Part shown: positions 47,526-55,336 of the stretch, piece after piece
Layout of the letters: each line of letters begins with the position of its first letter
How positions within the stretch are numbered: position 1 is the stretch's first letter
Source: Actinomadura luzonensis
Lineage (GTDB): Bacteria > Actinomycetota > Actinomycetes > Streptosporangiales > Streptosporangiaceae
Length of the DNA: 64,000 nucleotides
Assembly (NCBI RefSeq): GCF_022664455.2
Contig: NZ_JAKRKC020000002.1
Coordinates: forward strand, 2,914,001-2,978,000
Direction of reading: 5' to 3'
Notes under the pieces: generated by a model
Told to the model about the DNA's origin: nothing
Seen by the model: the letters and a program-made list of their open reading frames with translations, nothing else
Databases searched by the model: none
Program-made: the position numbers and the translations under genes

Positions 47526-48551
47526 ATGCGTATCGGAGTGCTCACAGGGGGCGGCGACTGCCCCGGGCTCAACGCCGTGATCAGGGCCGTGGTGCGTAAG
47601 GGGGTGAGCGTCTACGGCCACGAGTTCGTGGGCTTCCGCGACGGCTGGCGCGGCCCCCTCGAAGGCGACACCATGCCGCTCGACATCCAGGCCGTGCGCG
47701 GCATCCTCCCGCGCGGCGGCACCATCCTGGGCTCCTCCCGCACCAACCCGATGAAGATCGAGGGCGGGGTCGACCGGATCAAGGAGAACCTGGCCTCCGG
47801 CGGCGTGGACGCGCTCATCGCCATCGGCGGCGAGGACACCCTGGGCGTCGCCCGGCAGCTCTACGACCGCGAGGTCAACGTCGTGGGCGTGCCCAAGACC
47901 ATCGACAACGACCTGTCCGGCACCGACTACACCTTCGGCTTCGACACCGCCGTCAACATCGCCACCGAGGCCATCGACCGCCTCCACACCACCGCCGAGT
48001 CCCACCACCGGGCGCTCATCTGCGAGGTCATGGGCCGCCACGCCGGCTGGATCGCGCTGCACGCGGGCATGGCGGGCGGGGCCAACGTCATCCTCATCCC
48101 CGAGAAGCCGTTCGACATCGACCGGGTCTGCGAGTACGTCGAGTCCCGCTTCCGCACCCGCTACTCGCCGATCATCGTGGTCGCCGAGGGCGCCCACCCC
48201 GTCGAGGGGCAGATGGAGCTGCAGGCGAGCGAGCTGGACGCGTTCGGGCACGTCCGGCTCGGCGGCATCGGCGAGCGGCTGGCCAAGGAGATCGAGAAGC
48301 GCACCGGCAAGGAGGCCCGCACCACGGTGCTCGGCCACATCCAGCGCGGCGGCACGCCGACGGCCTACGACCGGGTGCTCGCCACCCGGTTCGGGCTGCA
48401 GGCCATCGACGCGGCCCACGAGGGCGACTACGGCAAGATGGTCGCGCTGCGCGGCACCGACATCGTCCGGGTCGGCCTGGACGAGGCGACGGCGGAGCTG
48501 AAGACCGTGCCGGTCGGCCGCTACGCCGAGGCCGAGGTCTTCTTCGGCTAG
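47526..48551 (+). CDS. 6-phosphofructokinase, predicted PPi-dependent type
   Basis: This 341-residue phosphofructokinase has the N-terminal GVLTGGGDCPGLNAVIRAVV, fructose-6-phosphate-binding and catalytic segment PKTIDNDLSGTDYTFGFDTA, VMGRHAGWIAL and GHIQRGG. The two residues that discriminate phosphoryl donors are Asp104 (IGGEDTLG) and Lys124 (VPKTIDND), the combination associated with PPi-dependent rather than ATP-dependent enzymes (both Gly in Escherichia coli PfkA). It would then be reversible and serve glycolysis and gluconeogenesis. The start has GGGAGG at a good distance. It shares the DasR-like operator region with glpK and ends at a strong inverted repeat. Confidence 0.92.
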   Translation: MRIGVLTGGGDCPGLNAVIRAVVRKGVSVYGHEFVGFRDGWRGPLEGDTMPLDIQAVRGILPRGGTILGSSRTNPMKIEGGVDRIKENLASGGVDALIAIGGEDTLGVARQLYDREVNVVGVPKTIDNDLSGTDYTFGFDTAVNIATEAIDRLHTTAESHHRALICEVMGRHAGWIALHAGMAGGANVILIPEKPFDIDRVCEYVESRFRTRYSPIIVVAEGAHPVEGQMELQASELDAFGHVRLGGIGERLAKEIEKRTGKEARTTVLGHIQRGGTPTAYDRVLATRFGLQAIDAAHEGDYGKMVALRGTDIVRVGLDEATAELKTVPVGRYAEAEVFFG

Positions 48552-48573
48552 CTGCAAGCCGTCTGCAAGCGCC

Positions 48574-48628
48574 GGCCGTACCTTTGAGCCAGCGGGGTTT
48601 CCGCTTCAACCCGCTCAAGGGTACGGCC
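48574..48628. terminator. Long inverted repeat after the phosphofructokinase gene
   Basis: GGCCGTACCTTTGAGC (48574-48589) pairs with GCTCAAGGGTACGGCC (48613-48628). The 16-bp stem has only one G-T position, and the loop contains a nested AGCGG/CCGCT hairpin. It lies 22 bp after the stop in the gap between convergent genes. No T-run follows. Confidence 0.65.
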
Positions 48629-48669
48629 TGCGCCGCGGAGAGTCGGCGGCCCACCACGTGTCGCAGGCC

Positions 48670-48693
48670 GTGCCCCCCACATATCGGGGGCAC
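48670..48693 (-). terminator. Hairpin downstream of the MHYT gene
   Basis: GTGCCCCC pairs with GGGGGCAC around CACATATC, about 20 bp after the stop of the minus-strand MHYT gene. Together with the inverted repeat nearby it separates the convergent units. Confidence 0.55.
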
Positions 48694-48712
48694 GACATCG
48701 AGGACGCGGACG

Positions 48713-49528
48713 TCACCTCCGGGGCGTGCCGAACAGATCCACCTCCGGCACGCCCTCCGCGCGTCCCCGCAGCCGGGCGCGGAACTCCGCCTCGCTGCGC
48801 AGCTCCTTCTCCGACGGCGACAGGATGACGGCCAGCAGCAGGCCCACGGTGATGAGGCTAAGGCCGACGATCAGCGGCAGCAGGAAGTCGATGGCCCGCG
48901 CGCCCGGCACCGGCACCATCTCCGTGTGCGAGCGCACCGACAGGGCGAACATCCCGGTGTAGTGCATCCCGGACACCGCCCCGCCCATCACCAGCGCCGC
49001 CGCCCCGATCCTGAGCGCGCCGCTGACCCGCAGCGTGAACCACAGCGCCGCCGTGGCCGCCGCGATCGCGACGAGCACCGACAGCGCCACCACGAGCGGG
49101 TCGTAGGAGACGTGCGCGGACATGTTCATGGCGTACATGCCGAGGTAGTGCATGCCCGCGACGCCGAGCCCGGTCAGGACGCCGCCCGCCAGCAGGTACG
49201 GCAGCCGCTCCCCGCGCCGCGAGACCAGGAACAGCCCGAGGCCCACGACGGCCACCGCGAGCAGCGCGGAGGCGGCGGTGAGCGGCACGTCGTAGCGGAT
49301 GATCGTGCCGCTCACGGAGAAGCCCAGCATCGCGATGAAGTGCATGGTCCAGATGCCGGTGCCGCCGATCGCGAGCGCCGCGCCGAGCAGCCAGTACCGC
49401 GCCTCGCGCCCGCCCGTGAGCCGGGCCCGCGAGGTGAGCAGGAGGCCGAGCATGCTGCCGGCGCTGGACATGACGTAGGCCAAGACAGGCGTCAAGAGCC
49501 CGAAAGAGAAGTGATCGATCGGCGACAT
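48713..49528 (-). CDS. MHYT-domain integral membrane sensor
   Basis: This 271-residue protein has about seven transmembrane helices carrying three MHYT-type motifs (TMHFIAMLGF, GMHYLGMYAMNM, GMHYTGMFAL) near the outer face, then a short cytoplasmic tail (ILSPSEKELRSEAEFRARL). MHYT domains are proposed to bind copper and sense O2, CO or NO. Most known ones carry GGDEF/EAL output, which is missing here, so signalling must go through a partner. It is downstream of a close paralogue (49590-50477) and probably in one operon with it. Confidence 0.88.
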   Translation of the reverse strand: MSPIDHFSFGLLTPVLAYVMSSAGSMLGLLLTSRARLTGGREARYWLLGAALAIGGTGIWTMHFIAMLGFSVSGTIIRYDVPLTAASALLAVAVVGLGLFLVSRRGERLPYLLAGGVLTGLGVAGMHYLGMYAMNMSAHVSYDPLVVALSVLVAIAAATAALWFTLRVSGALRIGAAALVMGGAVSGMHYTGMFALSVRSHTEMVPVPGARAIDFLLPLIVGLSLITVGLLLAVILSPSEKELRSEAEFRARLRGRAEGVPEVDLFGTPRR

Positions 49529-49589
49529 GCCCCACCCGTCCCTTACGCACCGATAAGGGAGTATGGACAGGGAGTCGCCGACCGCGCAA

Positions 49590-50477
49590 CTACCTCTCGC
49601 GCATCCGCATGGACTGGGCGTGATGGGGCTGCTGAGGAACGCGGCGGGCCATCGGGACGGGCGGGCCCGGATAGGCGAGGTGGCGCTCCTGCTGCGCGGT
49701 GCGCCGGCGCAGCTCCAGCTTGGCGACCAGCTCGGCGTCCTCGTGCAGCTCCTCCTCCGACGGGGACAGGATCACCATGAGCAGCATGGTCAGCGTGATC
49801 AGGCTGATCACCGTCATGAGCGGGACGAGGAAGTCGAGGGCGTCGGCGCCGGAGACCGCGCCCGGCTCGGCGTCCACGCGGACGTGCATGGCCGCCATGC
49901 CGGTGTAGTGCATGCCGGCCACCGCGACGCCCATGACGAGCGCGGCCCCGGTGATCCAGACGGGCTTCTTGACCCGCAGGGTGAACCAGAGCGCGGCCGT
50001 CGCGGCGACCACGGCGATGGCCACGGAGGCGGCCACGGTGAGCCGGTCGTAGGAGACGTGCGCGGACATGTTCATGGCGTACATGCCGAGGTAGTGCATC
50101 GAGGCCACGCCGAGGCCGGTCAGCAGGCCGCCGCCGAGGAGGGCGGGCAGCCGGCCGCGGCCGTAGGACACCAGGAACAGGCCGGTGCCGACGACCACGA
50201 TCGCCACCACGGCCGAGGCGGCGGTGAGCGGGACGTCGTACCTGATCTGCGTGCCCTCGACGTCGAAGCCCATCATCGCGATGAAGTGCATGACCCAGAT
50301 GCCGGTGCCGCCGATGGAGACGGCCGCGCCGAGCAGCCAGCGCGCCCGCGCGCCGCCGCGCGAGGCGTGGGCCTGGGCGGTGAGGCGCAGCCCCAGCATC
50401 GACCCGAGGCAGGACATCACGTAGGCGAGCACCGGCGTGAGCAGGCCGTGGGTGAAATGATTCACAGCAGAGGTCAT
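49590..50477 (-). CDS. MHYT-domain integral membrane sensor (paralogue)
   Basis: This 295-residue stand-alone MHYT protein closely resembles the next gene (shared FGLLTPVLAYVMS-like N-terminus, VMHFIAMMGFDVEGTQIRYD, SMHYLGMYAMNMSAHVSYD, GMHYTGMAAM). It has seven transmembrane helices and a cytoplasmic tail (SPSEEELHEDAELVAKLELRRR) that is longer and more charged than its paralogue's. The 60-bp gap and same direction point to a tandem duplication. It is divergent from the histidine kinase gene at 50591, which makes that two-component system a candidate output partner. Confidence 0.88.
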   Translation of the reverse strand: MTSAVNHFTHGLLTPVLAYVMSCLGSMLGLRLTAQAHASRGGARARWLLGAAVSIGGTGIWVMHFIAMMGFDVEGTQIRYDVPLTAASAVVAIVVVGTGLFLVSYGRGRLPALLGGGLLTGLGVASMHYLGMYAMNMSAHVSYDRLTVAASVAIAVVAATAALWFTLRVKKPVWITGAALVMGVAVAGMHYTGMAAMHVRVDAEPGAVSGADALDFLVPLMTVISLITLTMLLMVILSPSEEELHEDAELVAKLELRRRTAQQERHLAYPGPPVPMARRVPQQPHHAQSMRMRER

Positions 50478-50590
50478 ATGGCGAAAATCCTCAAGTTAGG
50501 GGTGCAGGGATTGTGCCATCAGGCATGTCCCTTTCGCATGGATATCTCGACTTTTTGTCAACCAGCGTGTCGGAAACATGAGAAGGGCTC

Positions 50591-51715
50591 ATGGGTATCG
50601 AGGGTCCGTTCTGGCGGGCGATCGCCGTCTACCGCGTGGCCTCGCTGGTCTACGCCGCCGTCCTGCTCGCCCAGAACCGCGGCTACGAGCACCCGGCCGC
50701 CGGCTGGACGGTCATCGGCGTCATGACGCTGTGGACGGCCGGCACCGCCTGGGCCTACGCGGTGCCCGCGCTGCGCCGGTGGCCGCTGCTCGGGCTGGAC
50801 CTGCTGATCACGCTGGGGTGCCTGCTGGCCTCGCCGTACGTGGAGGGCGCCCGGCAGAGCGAGCCCGGCACGCTGCCGGTGCCCGCCACCTGGATCGCCG
50901 GGCCCGTCCTGGCCTGGGCGGTGCACGGCGGGCGGCGGGCCGGCGCGGTCGCCGCCGCCGCCGTCGCGGGCGGCGACCTGTGGCTGCGGCTGCGCGCGCC
51001 CGGCGTCCCGCTGCAGGTCAACGGCGCGGTGCTGCTGTTCCTCGCCGGAGTGGTCGTCGGGCACGTGGCCCGGCTGGCGCGCCAGGCGGAGGAGCGCATG
51101 CAGCGGGCCGTCGAGATGGAGGCCGCCCAGCGCGAGCGGGAACGGCTGGCCCGCGACATCCACGACTCGGTCCTGCAGGTGCTCGCCCTCGTGCAGCGGC
51201 GCGGGCAGCGGCTCGGCGGGGAGGCGGCCGAGCTGGGGCGGCTCGCGGGGGAGCAGGAGGCGGCGCTGCGCCAGCTCGTCGCCGGCCCCGCCGCCGGCGG
51301 CCATCCCAGCGGGCTCACGGACCTGCGGTCGCCGCTGCTGCGGCTCGCCGGGCCCGGCGTCACCGTCTCGACGCCGGCGACCCCCGTCCTGCTGACCGCC
51401 GAGGCGGCCAGGGAGGTCACGGCGGCTGTCAAGGCGGCACTCGACAACGTGCGCGCGCACTGCGGTGAGGGGGCGCGGGCCTGGGTGCTGGCCGAGGAAG
51501 GGGAGGAGGAAGGGAAGTCCGTCGTGACGGTGAGCGTGCGCGACGACGGGCCCGGCATGCCGGCCGGGCGGCTCGCCGAGGCCCGGGCGGAGGGGCGGCT
51601 GGGGGTGGCCGAGTCCATCCGGGGACGGATCGCGCGGCTCGGCGGCCACGCCACCGTCACCGCCGTCCCGGGCCAGGGCACCGAGATCGAGCTGACCCTC
51701 CCCACCCGCCCCTGA
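50591..51715 (+). CDS. Sensor histidine kinase (MacS/NreB type)
   Basis: This 374-residue membrane kinase has about six hydrophobic segments in residues 10-160 (MASE-like sensor), a HisKA_3-type box RERERLARDIHDSVLQVLALV with His near 191, and an ATPase domain with AVKAALDNVRAHC, DDGPGMP and LGVAESIRGRIARLGG. The Leu/Ala-rich HDSVLQVL form is that of MacS-like actinobacterial kinases. The start follows AAGGGCTC. The response regulator gene is 41 bp downstream. It is divergent from the two MHYT genes, which may feed it a gas or copper signal. Confidence 0.9.
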   Translation: MGIEGPFWRAIAVYRVASLVYAAVLLAQNRGYEHPAAGWTVIGVMTLWTAGTAWAYAVPALRRWPLLGLDLLITLGCLLASPYVEGARQSEPGTLPVPATWIAGPVLAWAVHGGRRAGAVAAAAVAGGDLWLRLRAPGVPLQVNGAVLLFLAGVVVGHVARLARQAEERMQRAVEMEAAQRERERLARDIHDSVLQVLALVQRRGQRLGGEAAELGRLAGEQEAALRQLVAGPAAGGHPSGLTDLRSPLLRLAGPGVTVSTPATPVLLTAEAAREVTAAVKAALDNVRAHCGEGARAWVLAEEGEEEGKSVVTVSVRDDGPGMPAGRLAEARAEGRLGVAESIRGRIARLGGHATVTAVPGQGTEIELTLPTRP

Positions 51716-51756
51716 CCCCGGCAAGGAGCGGGCCGGCGGGCCGTTACAGTGGCGGG

Positions 51757-52434
51757 GTGGTGCGGGTGATGGTGGTGGACGACCATCCCATGTGGCGGGA
51801 CGGGGTGGCCAGGGATCTGGCCGAGGCGGGGTACGAGGTCGTGGCCGCCGTCGGGGAGGGCGGGCAGGCGGTGCGGGCGGCCGCGGCCGTGCGTCCCGAC
51901 GTGGTCGTGCTGGATCTGCGCCTGCCCGACATGTCCGGGGCGGAGGTGGCCGCGCGCCTTTCGGCCGGCACGGAGCACGCGCCCCGCGTGCTGGTCCTGT
52001 CGGCCAGCGCCGAGCAGGAGGACGTGCTGGCGGCGGTGAAGGCGGGCGCGTCCGGATATCTGGTGAAGTCGGCCGGCCGGGAGGAGTTCCTCGACGCGGT
52101 CCGCCGCACCGCCGACGGCGACGCCGTCTTCACCCCGGGCCTGGCCGGGCTGGTGCTCGGCGAGTACCGGCGGCTGGCCACGCGGGCGGCGGGAGCGGGG
52201 ACGGCCGGGACGGACGGGGCGGGCGGGCCGGCCGGCCCGCGCCTGACCGAGCGCGAGACCGAGGTGCTGAGGCTGGTCGCCAAGGGCCTGACCTACCGCC
52301 AGATCGCCGAGCGCCTGGTGCTCTCCCACCGCACCGTCCAGAACCACGTCCAGAACACCCTCGGCAAGCTGCACCTCCACAACCGGGTGGAGCTGGTCCG
52401 CTATGCGATCGAGCGAGGACTCGACGCGGACTAA
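51757..52434 (+). CDS. Response regulator, NarL/LuxR family
   Basis: This 225-residue response regulator has a receiver with VVDDHPMWRDGV, Asp53 in VVVLDLRLPDMSG, the Ser/Ala region VLVLSAS and Lys in YLVKSAG. A LuxR-type HTH follows a Gly/Ala linker (LTERETEVLRLVAKGLTYRQIAERLVLSHRTVQNHVQNTLGKL). The GTG start at 51757 lies 6 bases after TACAGT, so this gene may have its own leaderless transcript besides read-through from the kinase. An alternative GTG is 3 bases on. It is the cognate partner of the upstream kinase. Confidence 0.92.
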   Translation: MVRVMVVDDHPMWRDGVARDLAEAGYEVVAAVGEGGQAVRAAAAVRPDVVVLDLRLPDMSGAEVAARLSAGTEHAPRVLVLSASAEQEDVLAAVKAGASGYLVKSAGREEFLDAVRRTADGDAVFTPGLAGLVLGEYRRLATRAAGAGTAGTDGAGGPAGPRLTERETEVLRLVAKGLTYRQIAERLVLSHRTVQNHVQNTLGKLHLHNRVELVRYAIERGLDAD

Positions 52435-52498
52435 ACTCGATGGGGCTCGGCGTTGCCACCAAGGCGTGCCGTATCCCCACTTCCCCGGAGGTTCCACC

Positions 52499-53695
52499 AT
52501 GACGATGTCCGCCCTGGGCGAGCCGTGCGTTCTGCTCAAGCTGGGCGAGATCGTCCTCAAGGGCAAGAACCGCGAGCTGTTCGAGCGCCGCCTGATCGCC
52601 AACATCCGCCACGCTCTGGAGGACGTCGGGCTCAAGGTGGACGTGCGCAGGCGGCACGGCGTGATCGCGATCTTCCTGCCCCAGGGCGCGAGCGCCGAGC
52701 AGGCCGAGGCCGTGGCGCGGCGCGTCGCCGACGTGCCCGGGCTGGTCTGGATCCACCGGGCCTGGCGGGTCGCCAAGGACCCCGACGCCGTGCTGAAGGC
52801 CGGCCTGGAGCTGGCGGGCGAGAGCGAGGAGGCCAAGCGCGGCGCGCCCTTCGCGGTCCGCTCGCGCCGCCGCGACAAGCGCTTCCCGCTGCGCTCCAAC
52901 GAGCTCGACCGGCTCGTCGGCGGCGCCATCAACGACGAGTACGGCCTCCCCGTCGACCTGAAGAACCCCGAGCTGACCGTCCACATCGAGGTCGACAGGG
53001 ACGAGGTGTTCGTCTTCACCGGCGGCATCCCCGGTCAGGGCGGCCTGCCGGTCGGCAGCAGCGGCCGGGCGCTGGCGCTGATGTCGGGCGGCATCGACTC
53101 CCCGGTGGCCGCCTACCGGATGATGCGCCGCGGCCTGCACGTCGACTTCCTGCACTTCTCGGGCATCCCGTTCACCACGTCCGAGTCGATCTACAAGGCG
53201 TACGCGCTGGTCAGGAAGCTCGACCGGTTCCAGGGCCGGTCGCGGCTGTGGGTCGTGCCGTTCGGCAAGGCGCAGCAGTCGATCCGCACCTCCGGCCAGG
53301 ACCGCCTGGCGGTCATCGCGCAGCGGCGGCTCATGCTCAAGACCGCCGAGGAGGTCGCGCACCGCATCAAGGCGGCCGCGCTGGTCACCGGCGACGCGCT
53401 CGGCCAGGTCTCCTCGCAGACGCTGACCAACATCACCGCCCAGGACAACGCGGTGGACCTGCCGATCCTGCGCCCGCTCGTCGGCTGGGACAAGACGGAG
53501 ATCATGGCCGAGGCGCGCCGCATCGGCACGCTGGAGATCTCCGAGCTGCCCGACGAGGACTGCTGCTCGCTGCTGGCCCCCAAGCGCGCCGAGACCCGCG
53601 CCAAGATCGAGGACCTCAAGCAGATCGAGCGGCGGCTGGACGCGGAGGAGCTGTGCGTGCAGCTCGCCGACTCGATCCAGGAGTACACCCTCTGA
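52499..53695 (+). CDS. thiI: tRNA 4-thiouridine sulfurtransferase ThiI
   Basis: This 398-residue ThiI has an N-terminal ferredoxin-like and THUMP region (LLKLGEIVLKGKNRELFE; VRRRHGVIAIFLP) and a PP-loop adenylation domain with ALMSGGIDSPVAAYRMM near residue 198. The C-terminal NITAQDNAVDLPILRPLVGWDKTE carries the substrate-binding Asp. It adenylates U8 of tRNA; the rhodanese domain that carries sulfur in Escherichia coli ThiI is absent, as in most Gram-positive forms, and DEDCCSLL may supply a cysteine. The start is ATG 52499, with GGAGG nine bases upstream. Confidence 0.93.
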   Translation: MTMSALGEPCVLLKLGEIVLKGKNRELFERRLIANIRHALEDVGLKVDVRRRHGVIAIFLPQGASAEQAEAVARRVADVPGLVWIHRAWRVAKDPDAVLKAGLELAGESEEAKRGAPFAVRSRRRDKRFPLRSNELDRLVGGAINDEYGLPVDLKNPELTVHIEVDRDEVFVFTGGIPGQGGLPVGSSGRALALMSGGIDSPVAAYRMMRRGLHVDFLHFSGIPFTTSESIYKAYALVRKLDRFQGRSRLWVVPFGKAQQSIRTSGQDRLAVIAQRRLMLKTAEEVAHRIKAAALVTGDALGQVSSQTLTNITAQDNAVDLPILRPLVGWDKTEIMAEARRIGTLEISELPDEDCCSLLAPKRAETRAKIEDLKQIERRLDAEELCVQLADSIQEYTL

Positions 53696-53717
53696 GCCCC
53701 GGGGGCGCCGGGGCGAG

Positions 53718-54005
53718 CTAGGCGTCGACCTTGAACGGGTCGTGCTGGGTGAGCAGCTTGTCGAGCCTGGCCTGGTCGACGCGGCTGCTCACCTCCGACA
53801 GCTCCTGCCGGTCGCGCACCACCTTGCTGAGGGTGATCGTCGAGGTGACGACGTACAGCAGGCCGAGCGCGAGGAAGCCCTTGACCCACCCGCTGGCGGG
53901 CAGGTAGATCAGGGCGATCGCCACGGAGCTCAGCGAGACGGCGAACGACAGGATCGCCTGGACGTAGTACGCGGTGGTGTGCGTGGGCTGGATCGGCTTG
54001 GTCAT
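53718..54005 (-). CDS. YiaA/YiaB-like small membrane protein
   Basis: This 95-residue protein has two transmembrane helices (YYVQAILSFAVSLSSVAIALIYL and WVKGFLALGLLYVVTSTITLSK) and a charged C-terminal helix (VVRDRQELSEVSSRVDQARL). This matches the YiaA/YiaB two-helix family found in many bacteria, whose role is unknown. ATG 54005 is preferred; the frame upstream contains no start with support. GACGAT lies 6 bases before it on the minus strand. An inverted repeat GTACTCA-N9-TGAGTAC is located 45-67 bp upstream. Confidence 0.82.
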   Translation of the reverse strand: MTKPIQPTHTTAYYVQAILSFAVSLSSVAIALIYLPASGWVKGFLALGLLYVVTSTITLSKVVRDRQELSEVSSRVDQARLDKLLTQHDPFKVDA

Positions 54006-54049
54006 GCGGCCATCGTCGCGCGCGCCGACGGCCGGCCGCATGAGGTGAA

Positions 54050-54072
54050 GTACTCAAGTTACCGCTGAGTAC
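54050..54072. promoter_or_regulatory. Inverted repeat GTACTCA-N9-TGAGTAC
   Basis: Perfect 7-bp arms lie upstream of the YiaA-like gene. The position suits an operator for that gene. The sequence does not match an operator I know. Confidence 0.4.
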
Positions 54073-54080
54073 AACCGCCC

Positions 54081-54101
54081 GGCCGGCGGGAGGAGCCGGC
54101 C
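54081..54101 (-). terminator. Hairpin terminator after the DAHP synthase gene
   Basis: GGCCGGC and GCCGGCC pair perfectly around GGGAGGA, directly after the stop codon of the minus-strand DAHP synthase gene. Confidence 0.5.
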
Positions 54102-54102
54102 G

Positions 54103-55134
54103 TCAGCGCGCGAACGCCGCCGCGGCCGTCTTGCCCAGCAGCGGCGGGAAGTCGGTCATGATCTGCGCCAGCTCGCCCAGGTCGGCGTCCACCAGCGCCT
54201 GCGGCCCGTCGCAGAGCGCCTGCTCCGGCTGCGGGTGCACGTCGATGATCACCCCGTCCGCGCCGACGGCCACGGCCGCCCGGGTCAGCGGCAGCACCAG
54301 CTCACGCCGGCCGCCCGAGTGCGACGGGTCCACGATCACCGGCAGGTGCGACAGCCGCTGCGCCACCGGCACCGCCGAGACGTCGAGGGTGTTGCGGGTC
54401 GCCCGCTCGAACGTCCTGACGCCGCGCTCGCACAGCACGATGTCGAGGTTGCCGCGCTGGGCGACGTACTCGGCGGCCATCAGCCACTCCTCGATCGTCG
54501 CGCTCATGCCGCGCTTCAGCATCACCGGCCTGCCGATCGCGCCGACCGCCTGCAGCAGCGCGAAGTTCTGCATGTTGCGGGTGCCGACCTGCAGCATGTC
54601 CGCGTACGAGGCCACCAGCTCCACGTCGTGGGCGTCCACCACCTCGGTCACGATCGGCAGGCCCGTCTCCTCGCGCACGTCCGCCAGGATGCGCAGCCCC
54701 GCCTCGCCCAGCCCCTGGAAGGCGTACGGCGAGGTGCGCGGCTTGAACGCCCCGCCGCGCAGCAGCGTCGCCCCGGCCGCCTGCGCCATCCGCGCCGCCT
54801 CCAGCGTCTGCCGGTGCGTCTCCACCGCGCACGGCCCGGCGATCAGCGTCACGGTGCCGGGCCCGATCGGCACGCCGCCCACGTGGACGGTGGAGCGTTC
54901 GGGATGGTTCTCCCTGCTCACCAGCTTGTACGGCACCGAGATCCGCATGACCTCCCGCACCCCGCGCATCCCGCGCAGGCTCGCCGCGTCGAGCTGCGCC
55001 ACGTCGCCGACCAGCCCGACGATCGTCCGCCGCACGCCCTTGCTGACGAACGCCTCCACCCCGGCCGCCTGCGCGACCGCGACGACCGCGTCGAGATCGC
55101 CGCTCGTGGCCTCCGGCCCCATCACGATCACCAT
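54103..55134 (-). CDS. aroF: 3-deoxy-7-phosphoheptulonate (DAHP) synthase, class Ibeta
   Basis: This 343-residue enzyme of the first shikimate step condenses phosphoenolpyruvate and erythrose-4-phosphate. An N-terminal ACT-like/FL domain (about 1-85) precedes the barrel, with the class Ibeta pattern. Conserved features are LIAGPCAVETHRQTLEAA, LLRGGAFKPRTSPYAFQG, GTRNMQNFALL, VMLKRGMSATIEEW, LCERGVRTFE and VIVDPSHSGGRRELV, which supply the metal and phosphate ligands. The start is ATG 55134, with GGGAGGAG at 8 bases. It is preceded by an attenuator with a Phe/Trp/Tyr leader peptide. Most Streptomyces use class II (AroG/AroH) enzymes, so this Ibeta form may be one of two. Confidence 0.93.
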   Translation of the reverse strand: MVIVMGPEATSGDLDAVVAVAQAAGVEAFVSKGVRRTIVGLVGDVAQLDAASLRGMRGVREVMRISVPYKLVSRENHPERSTVHVGGVPIGPGTVTLIAGPCAVETHRQTLEAARMAQAAGATLLRGGAFKPRTSPYAFQGLGEAGLRILADVREETGLPIVTEVVDAHDVELVASYADMLQVGTRNMQNFALLQAVGAIGRPVMLKRGMSATIEEWLMAAEYVAQRGNLDIVLCERGVRTFERATRNTLDVSAVPVAQRLSHLPVIVDPSHSGGRRELVLPLTRAAVAVGADGVIIDVHPQPEQALCDGPQALVDADLGELAQIMTDFPPLLGKTAAAAFAR

Positions 55135-55158
55135 CTTGAGATCTCCTCCCGGAAAACA

Positions 55159-55196
55159 CGAAAGGCCCCGGGTCCTGCCGGACCCGGGGCCTTTCG
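55159..55196 (-). terminator. Attenuator terminator hairpin ahead of the DAHP synthase gene
   Basis: CGAAAGGCCCCGGGTCC pairs perfectly with GGACCCGGGGCCTTTCG around the tetraloop GGCA (minus strand), a 17-bp stem followed by TGTTTTCC. It lies between the leader peptide stop and the ribosome site of the DAHP synthase gene, so it can stop transcription before the gene. GGGTCC of the 5' arm is complementary to GGACCC in the leader peptide codons, giving a competing antiterminator. Confidence 0.82.
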
Positions 55197-55208
55197 TTCG
55201 CCTGTCTG

Positions 55209-55277
55209 CTAGCGCAGCGTCAGATGGCGAACGGACTCGGGTCCGTCGCCATACCAAAACAGGAACGCGGTGCGCAT
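55209..55277 (-). CDS. Aromatic leader peptide (22 aa) of the DAHP synthase attenuator
   Basis: This short frame of 22 codons begins MRTAFLFWYGDG and ends with TAG, 32 bases before the terminator stem ends at its distal edge. It holds Phe-Leu-Phe-Trp-Tyr in a row, so stalling would respond to shortage of any aromatic amino acid. Codons 10-18 form a hairpin (GGCGACGGAC with GTCCGTTCGCC). The start lies 9 bases after a TACGAT hexamer with no ribosome site, so the leader is probably translated from a leaderless transcript. Confidence 0.8.
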   Translation of the reverse strand: MRTAFLFWYGDGPESVRHLTLR

Positions 55278-55336
55278 AGTGCGGCCATCGTATCGCATGA
55301 GACCCGGCCGCGAGCCGTGACGGGACCGGTGGCAGG

